A stretch of DNA of 64,000 nucleotides from Bdellovibrionales bacterium. GTDB taxonomy: Bacteria > Bdellovibrionota > UBA2428. The notes below the pieces were generated by a model, which worked only from the letters and a program-made list of their open reading frames with translations, had not been told where the DNA came from and searched no databases. The translations under genes were made by a program, and so were the position numbers. Shown here in pieces: positions 58,851-64,000 of the stretch. Location: contig JAFEAR010000043.1 in assembly GCA_018266335.1 (NCBI GenBank), forward strand, positions 11,107 through 75,106. Direction: 5' to 3'. The number at the start of each line of letters is the position of its first letter. The stretch's first letter is position 1.

Positions 58851-59767
58851 GCCTGTTCCTCGATAATAGTGTTCTCCAACTCACCGAGTCCGGCGATTCT
58901 GAGCACCACTTTGTCGCCGGGTTTGAGCCACTGCTTGGTGATGCCCGAGCCGTTGAGTTCCATAAAGCAGCCGGTGCCCACGGTGCCCGAACCAATCACG
59001 TCGCCCGGATAAATCGTGGTGCCGTAGGACACGCGTTCAATGATTTGCGCGAAGGTCCAGTTCATGTCGGCCATGTTGCCCTTCGAAATGGGCACACCGT
59101 TCACGTCGCAGGTCATTTCCAGGGCGTAGCGATCGCCGGTGGGGCCGGGCCGACGGTACGATTCGAGTTCGTCTTTGGTGACGAGCCAAGCGCCGAGAGC
59201 GGTGGCAAAGTCTTTGCCCTTCGCCGGGCCGAGACTCATTTTCATTTCTTCCATTTGCTCTTTGCGTGCGGAGAGGTCGTTCATGATGGTGTAACCGAAA
59301 ATATACTTATCGGCATCCTGCGCGCGAATGTTGCGGCCCTGCTTGCCAATGACGATGGCCGATTCGAGTTCGAAATCGAGCTGCTCGAGTTGCTTGGGCA
59401 TGACGGGCACGGGGCCGGGTCCCACCACGGCTTGGTGGTTCGTGTAGTAAAAAGTGGGCGCCAAATCGAACTCGGCAATCATGGGCACGCCGCGATTGCG
59501 GCGTGCAGCTTCGACGTGCTGGCGAAAAGCGTAGCCATCGCGCATGGAGGGCGGGCGGGGCACGCACGCCAGTAGCTTCACGCTATGCAGAGGAACGTCG
59601 GCATTCTTAAGGGAACTTTGAATGATGGGCAGTTGTTCTTCCCATTTGCCGCGCAGAAAATCCACCAGAGTAGGAGCGCGCGTGGAGAGATCAAAAATTT
59701 TATCGTTCGGGCCCAGAACGCCCCAAGATTCTTGTCCGGATTTTGTAACGTAGCTGAGGAATTTCAT
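58847..59767 (-). CDS. Fumarylacetoacetate hydrolase-family protein
   Basis: A 306-aa FAH-fold enzyme. Metal-binding acidic residues lie in LDFELESAIVIGKQGRNI and the FGYTIMNDLSARKEQMEE block, followed by KGKDFATALGAWLVT and GDVIGSGTVGTGCFMEL, all standard in the family. Paired with maiA by a 4-bp overlap, it most likely hydrolyses fumarylacetoacetate. ATG 59767 is chosen because MKFLSY begins the fold. Members with this length also include related acylpyruvases, so the exact substrate is not certain. Confidence 0.88.
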   Translation of the reverse strand: MKFLSYVTKSGQESWGVLGPNDKIFDLSTRAPTLVDFLRGKWEEQLPIIQSSLKNADVPLHSVKLLACVPRPPSMRDGYAFRQHVEAARRNRGVPMIAEFDLAPTFYYTNHQAVVGPGPVPVMPKQLEQLDFELESAIVIGKQGRNIRAQDADKYIFGYTIMNDLSARKEQMEEMKMSLGPAKGKDFATALGAWLVTKDELESYRRPGPTGDRYALEMTCDVNGVPISKGNMADMNWTFAQIIERVSYGTTIYPGDVIGSGTVGTGCFMELNGSGITKQWLKPGDKVVLRIAGLGELENTIIEEQA

Positions 59768-59815
59768 GCCCCCGAAGTTAACCCGCTCCGGGGGCAAGTT
59801 CAATTGTGTGAATGA

Positions 59816-60628
59816 TTACTTGTGCAAGCCACCTTCAACGGACGACGCTGCGCTGGGTTCGATGAGGCCGGGGTTGCGGTTAAAGCAACCGGCAACATCG
59901 TCCATCCGCTTTTTCAAACCCTGCAGGCAAACGACGGAACCTTTGCACTCGGCTTGCTGGGTGAGGATAGCTTTTTCTCCTAGCGGACTCATGGCGAAGG
60001 TGCGTTTGGAGCTATCGAAAAATGCAAGCACGTTGCCCTTCTGATCTTTGTAAAGACCGGTGCCTTTGGTGGGCAGCTGGCTAGAAACCGAAACTTTAAT
60101 TGCCGGAAGCTTAGGAGTTTTGGATTTCTCCATCAGCGAACTCAAAATGTTAGTGGCTTTGGTTTGTGGATTGTCTTCCCACTTCACATTGAGTGCCGCA
60201 ACGGTGCAATCAGCGCCGGGGGCATTGGAACAGATTGTTCCGTTGGAAGTGGTGTGCAATGAAGCTCGCGCCGGAGTCACGGCCTGCATTTGCGCGGCTG
60301 AAGAATTACTAGCCGGGTTCGTACGCACGCTTTGGGTGTCATCCATCTCCTGTAGGAGATTCGAGCCTTCTTTATTATTCGTTCCCTTGCTACCGTTTGT
60401 TTTAGGGAGGGTGATGCCATGATCCTGGCAAAACTTGCCCACGCATTGAATTGCGCCATTTAGAACTTTGCCGGTTTCATTGATGATGGGTTTTAATGCT
60501 TTCGCTGCATCGTTGGCTCCCTTGTTAATGGCCGGAAGGTTTTTCTCCACCGTTGCGGGCGTCTGGGCATGAGCCGTCAGCGAAAGCGTTAGGCAAAATG
60601 CGGTTGCGAGAGCGGCGATGTGTTTCAT
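59816..60628 (-). CDS. Secreted hypothetical protein
   Basis: A 270-aa protein with a signal peptide (AALATAFCLTLSLTAHAQ), a helical N-half, a Ser/Asn-rich linker and a C-terminal part with two cysteine pairs (CSNAPGADC, CKGSVVC) and a later CFNRNPG. No family recognised. The neighbouring J-domain protein gene is co-oriented, 70 bp upstream, and also exported. Confidence 0.6.
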   Translation of the reverse strand: MKHIAALATAFCLTLSLTAHAQTPATVEKNLPAINKGANDAAKALKPIINETGKVLNGAIQCVGKFCQDHGITLPKTNGSKGTNNKEGSNLLQEMDDTQSVRTNPASNSSAAQMQAVTPARASLHTTSNGTICSNAPGADCTVAALNVKWEDNPQTKATNILSSLMEKSKTPKLPAIKVSVSSQLPTKGTGLYKDQKGNVLAFFDSSKRTFAMSPLGEKAILTQQAECKGSVVCLQGLKKRMDDVAGCFNRNPGLIEPSAASSVEGGLHK

Positions 60629-60698
60629 ATAAACTCCTCTACTTTTCTATAATAACGGCAGATTCAAATGATAACTAAACTTCCAAATTGGCTTGTCA

Positions 60699-62681
60699 TT
60701 ATTTTGACGGGAACACGCCTAATACGTTGGCGGCTTCGGTAATTTTTTTTAGTGACTCCTCGTACCGTTTATCGCCCGCATGGACGTCGGGATGGTAGGT
60801 GCGCACGCGATTGCGAAAGGCGCGCTTCAAGCTGGCAAGATCGTTGGTACCGGCGGGTACCCCCAGGATTTGATACGGATTATTGCTGGCCATAATTTCT
60901 TCGGGCGTGAGCGAAGCCTTGGGGTCGAAGTCCGTGCGCGCATGAAGTGTGGCGGGATTGGGGCGAATTTGGATTTCGGTGCTAAGGGGATTCCACCGAT
61001 CGGTTAGAGTTTTCATGTAGCGCTGCACGGCGGGGTTGTTGGCCGCTGCGCGCATAATTGCGGGCGAGGCAGCCCAGAAGCTAGAGGTTATGCAGGCGGC
61101 CCAGTCGCCCAAGGTAATGAGCTCCGAACTGACATCGCGCTCGCAGCCTTTACTTTTGACTTCTTTGATTTTTGCCTGCGCGGCCTCCGCGATGGGTTTG
61201 CATGTTTGAAGGGCCGTGTGCATCCCAAAGGCCGTCCAATATATTTGAGTGCCAAAGCGCACCTGGTTGAGGGTGCGGGCGGTGCTGCCAAAAACTTTCG
61301 GCTGAATAAGGGAGTTAGAGCTGCGAGTCAGCTTAGAGGGAAGATTTAATTGCTTGGCTAAGGCGGGGAATCGAGCGAGCAACTGGTTAGTTTTGAGGGT
61401 TAGCAGACCTGCTTGCAGTCCATCAATCCAGAGACCTAGGCCGGCGGTGGCCACGTTGAGTGCTACGCCGGAGGCAAAGTCGTTTTCGGTGCTGCGGGCG
61501 GTATCGAACCCTGCGCGATGGGCGGCCATGCATTCGGCGCTATTTAGGTATCCGAAGACTTCGATTCCCTTGCGCTTGCCGTTGTGGCTTTGAGTGAGCG
61601 AATCTTTACCTTCGCGAATGGAGGCCAGAAAGGCATCTAGGTCAAACTCGGGCATATCTTGCAAGACTTCTTGTGCGTTGGGCTGCGCGCGAAGCAGAAT
61701 AACATCTTGAATGGGCGGACCGCCGGAAAAGCAATTTTCATCAGTGCTTTCTAGGCAGCGAGCGGCGCGCTCGATTTCGGATAGTTTCTTTTGGCCGCTG
61801 GCGCGCATTCCGGCAAAGGCCTGGCGGTACGCTTCCTCCACTTTGGATTGCGGTACCTGCTCGCCGTTTAAAATACGTTCCATAATTGGGCGAATGGCGG
61901 GTTCGTTGCCGAGCGGTGTTAGGGTGCCGTCTTGGAGCACGGAAATTTTTGCTTGCACGAGTGACATGCGTTTTTCGCTAGGAGAGGGGGCGTCGAGGAG
62001 AGGCTGGCACGCGGTTGCGCAGTCGGGGTACTTTTTCTTCGCTTCGTCGTCCAGGTGCATCATGGTTTGACGCAGCCGGTTGGCGAGCGAAGCTACCACC
62101 ATGCCGTTGGCGGGGCAGGATTCGAGGCCCTGAGTGAACTCGGTTGCACCCGGAACGTGACTGCCGGGGGCGTTGATGCCTTCGTTAGGTTTTTTGCCGA
62201 GACCGGCATTGGCGTGTTGAATCACCTTGGTCGTGTTGCGCAGTCCTCTCCGCAAACGATTCATGGTGAGGTACCAATCTGAAATCAGCTGCGATTTTTC
62301 GGCATTCGTTAAGGGCCGATTCACCCTGGCCCGGCGAAGTTCTGCCGGATTATCTAAGCATTTCGAGATAAAATCTTTGGGGACTCCCGGTATCCGGGTC
62401 ATGGGATGGGCGGCAAAAAAAGATTCTAAGTCGACCGGCTCTTTTAAGAAGCGCGGAAGTTGATTCATGCAATTTTTGGCGATGGGATCTTTAAAAGTGC
62501 CCTGGATGAGAACGCCGAAGGGACTTACTTCTTTTTCATCCTTGTTTATGAGGCGCGAAATTAGGGCGATCGGGCAGCCGTAGCGGGGCGCTAGCTCCGT
62601 CATGCTCACTCCCGCCGTGTGTGTTTCTGCAAAAGCAACAGGCAGGTGGGCAAGCAGCGACATGTACACCAAAAGATTCAC
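60699..62681 (-). CDS. Exported protein with C-terminal J domain
   Basis: A 660-aa protein with a signal peptide (LLVYMSLLAHLPVAFAE), a long helical body with many cysteines, two moderately hydrophobic stretches (about 415-445 and 535-550) and a C-terminal J domain (NPYQILGVPAGTNDLASLKRAFRNRVRTYHPDVHAG, HPD near residue 634). J domains stimulate cytosolic Hsp70, so an exported protein carrying one is odd unless a hydrophobic stretch puts the C-terminus back in the cytoplasm or the protein acts in another cell. Confidence 0.75.
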   Translation of the reverse strand: MNLLVYMSLLAHLPVAFAETHTAGVSMTELAPRYGCPIALISRLINKDEKEVSPFGVLIQGTFKDPIAKNCMNQLPRFLKEPVDLESFFAAHPMTRIPGVPKDFISKCLDNPAELRRARVNRPLTNAEKSQLISDWYLTMNRLRRGLRNTTKVIQHANAGLGKKPNEGINAPGSHVPGATEFTQGLESCPANGMVVASLANRLRQTMMHLDDEAKKKYPDCATACQPLLDAPSPSEKRMSLVQAKISVLQDGTLTPLGNEPAIRPIMERILNGEQVPQSKVEEAYRQAFAGMRASGQKKLSEIERAARCLESTDENCFSGGPPIQDVILLRAQPNAQEVLQDMPEFDLDAFLASIREGKDSLTQSHNGKRKGIEVFGYLNSAECMAAHRAGFDTARSTENDFASGVALNVATAGLGLWIDGLQAGLLTLKTNQLLARFPALAKQLNLPSKLTRSSNSLIQPKVFGSTARTLNQVRFGTQIYWTAFGMHTALQTCKPIAEAAQAKIKEVKSKGCERDVSSELITLGDWAACITSSFWAASPAIMRAAANNPAVQRYMKTLTDRWNPLSTEIQIRPNPATLHARTDFDPKASLTPEEIMASNNPYQILGVPAGTNDLASLKRAFRNRVRTYHPDVHAGDKRYEESLKKITEAANVLGVFPSK

Positions 62682-62754
62682 GGGTTCATATCGGAGGTTC
62701 GTTTACGGAGGATAACGGGTGTCAATTTTTTGCGGAAACGGGTGATTGGGCGAT

Positions 62755-62829
62755 TGGTGGTCCCAGCAGGAATCGAACCTGCAACTACTCTTTAGGAAAG
62801 AGCTGTTATATCCATTTAACTATGGGACC
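62755..62829 (-). tRNA. tRNA-Arg(CCT)
   Basis: A 75-nt tRNA with encoded CCA: acceptor GGTCCCA/TGGGACC, D arm, anticodon loop TTCCTAA (anticodon CCT) on a GCTCT/AGAGT stem, T arm GCAGGTTCGATTCCTGC. All stems pair well. Confidence 0.93.
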
Positions 62830-62919
62830 TCATTAGGGAAGCTTGATACCGGCTCAATGAACAAAACTTTGTCTCCCCTGGCAATACCCAAGTGTTGGAT
62901 ATCGCTTTAAACTGAAGCT

Positions 62920-64000
62920 ATGTTTGCCGGCCTTGCCACAAAATTGGCGCCCTACATGCTGTACCTCATTTATATCCAGCTGTTGCTGGTGGGAATGGCG
63001 GTGCTTGCCGGCGCATTCCTGCTCATTAAGCGTGTGCTTTCGAAGGAGCCCCTGGAGGGCGATCCTTCCTATACCAACGAAAAAATTGCTTACGAGCTAA
63101 CGAGCGAAATCAACCGGCTGCGTGATTTGCGCAACCGTATTTTTCCAAAACTTGCCGAGGCCGAAGCTGCTGCGAATGGTGGCACCGTGGTGGTGCAACA
63201 GACTCCTGGCGCTGGACTGAGTGCCGATGCGTTGGCGAAATTAGAAAAAGACGTAGAACAAAAAGTTCAGGAACAATTCAAAGCTAAGGTCGAAGAGCTG
63301 GAAGCGAAAAACAAAGATCTCGAGCAGAAAGTTCAGTCTGGTGCTGCAGCCCCGGCGGCGGGTGGCGATGGGCAAGCTTCGCTCGACGCCATTGCGCAGT
63401 TCACCAAAGAAAAAGGTGAATTGGAGGCTGAGCGCAAAGACCTCAAGGACAAAGTCGAGGTGCTGGAGCGTACTTTGTCTGAGTATCAGATTTTTGAAAA
63501 CGATATCGCCCTGGTGAAAAAATATAAAACCGAAAATGAGGAGCTGCGGAAGCAGCTGACCTCTTCACCGCAGGTGACCGAAGACGATATTGCCAACCTC
63601 TTCACCGCCATGGACGGCGAAAAGGCCGCGGCCTCTGCACCCATGGAACCGCTCTTCCCTGAAGGGGAAGTGGCTGCCGCTCCGGCTCCGGAGGCCTCTG
63701 CTCCCGCACCGAGTGCGACGGCACCCGAAATGGTTGCCGCGCCCCAAGCCGCTCCCTCGCCTGAACCGACTCCGGAACCCGAACCTGCACCCATTGCGGC
63801 TGCCCCGGCCTCCGCTGCACCTGAAGCTCCCGCGGCTGCGCCTTCGGTGTCTGTAACCAACGACGAGATCGAGGCTTTATTGAACGCCGCACAGGCTGAA
63901 ATCGACGCGGCCAAAGCGGCGGCTCCGGCTCCGGCCGCGGCACCTGCACCCGAACCCGCCACCAAGGGTTTTGTGGCAGATAAAATTCCCGAAGAACCTA
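62920..64000 (+). CDS. Membrane-anchored coiled-coil protein, Pro/Ala-rich (3' end outside window)
   Basis: The frame runs open from ATG 62920 to the window edge (360 codons). One membrane helix (about residues 13-40: YMLYLIYIQLLLVGMAVLAG), a coiled coil (about 60-210, rich in KEKGELEAERKDLKDKVEVLE), then a long Pro/Ala/Glu-rich stretch. This layout suits a spacer or scaffold protein of the inner membrane, for example a motility or cell-pole factor. Family not recognised; no stop seen. Confidence 0.7.
   Translation, partial: MFAGLATKLAPYMLYLIYIQLLLVGMAVLAGAFLLIKRVLSKEPLEGDPSYTNEKIAYELTSEINRLRDLRNRIFPKLAEAEAAANGGTVVVQQTPGAGLSADALAKLEKDVEQKVQEQFKAKVEELEAKNKDLEQKVQSGAAAPAAGGDGQASLDAIAQFTKEKGELEAERKDLKDKVEVLERTLSEYQIFENDIALVKKYKTENEELRKQLTSSPQVTEDDIANLFTAMDGEKAAASAPMEPLFPEGEVAAAPAPEASAPAPSATAPEMVAAPQAAPSPEPTPEPEPAPIAAAPASAAPEAPAAAPSVSVTNDEIEALLNAAQAEIDAAKAAAPAPAAAPAPEPATKGFVADKIPEEP

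Noticed and set aside
63486..63965. A 159-aa Ala/Gly-rich minus-strand frame
   Set aside because: Antisense shadow of the Pro/Ala-rich coding stretch of the gene starting at 62920.

Overview
The window looks like a chromosomal segment of a Gram-negative bacterium with heavy secretion, probably a Bdellovibrionota (Bdellovibrio-like) lineage. This is an inference. It rests on a TIGR02147-like regulator, a family of secreted phage-tail-fibre-like adhesins, many lipoproteins and signal peptides, and a GC content judged by eye to be slightly above half. No rRNA or other taxonomic marker is present.

Layout. (1) 1-6473, minus strand: a conjugation-type type IV secretion (T4SS) operon cut by the left window edge. 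Reading from its promoter side it runs zinc-ribbon protein, a set of very small lipoproteins and helical proteins, then VirB2, VirB3, VirB4, VirB5/TrbJ and VirB6/TrbL. Three GTGCGAG-type palindromes lie upstream. (2) 6896-14740: a probable RiPP (modified peptide) system. It has a 42-aa precursor ending in Cys-Cys, a PqqC/haem-oxygenase-like enzyme, an MFS exporter, an oligopeptide-binding protein and a hybrid histidine kinase, facing an NtrC-type sigma-54 activator and a small AAA+ ATPase. (3) 14932-27173: mixed chromosomal or accessory genes: secreted beta-propeller, LysR regulator, a large frameshifted RCC1-repeat adhesin whose 5' end carries eight copies of an 8-bp repeat, two divergent COG4705 membrane proteins, EamA half-transporter, GNAT enzyme, small regulators and a serine recombinase behind a terminator.

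(4) 27576-55633: an integrated element of about 28 kb, bounded by a 32-bp direct repeat in the 3' half of tRNA-Ser(GGA). From left to right it carries a TumE-type toxin-antitoxin locus, four paralogous adhesin genes with a common N-terminal module and different C-termini (discoidin-like, glycine-rich, unknown), a Phd/ParE-type toxin-antitoxin pair, an S26 signal peptidase, an MFS pump with a TIGR02147-like regulator, two glycine-rich peptides, a collagen-like lipoprotein and a compact T4SS. That T4SS has VirB3, VirB4 and VirB5 fused in one 993-aa protein, plus VirB6, VirB9-like, VirB10 and VirD4. The right end holds a Replic_Relax-type protein, a nested inverted-repeat structure (candidate oriT or structured RNA), an excisionase-like protein and a tyrosine integrase next to the tRNA.

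(5) 55812-64000: ordinary chromosome: DUF2231 protein, lytic transglycosylase, maleylacetoacetate isomerase with a fumarylacetoacetate hydrolase-family protein, a secreted J-domain protein, tRNA-Arg(CCT) and a partial coiled-coil membrane protein.

Most notable: (a) the peptide system at 6.9-14.7 kb; (b) five related adhesin loci in which short tandem repeats of 14 bp or 8 bp, not multiples of three, sit between candidate start codons and the signal peptide, so repeat number would set the reading frame; (c) the VirB3-B4-B5 fusion; (d) the nested inverted repeats at 53804-53938. All functional statements come from reading the sequence; no database search was run.
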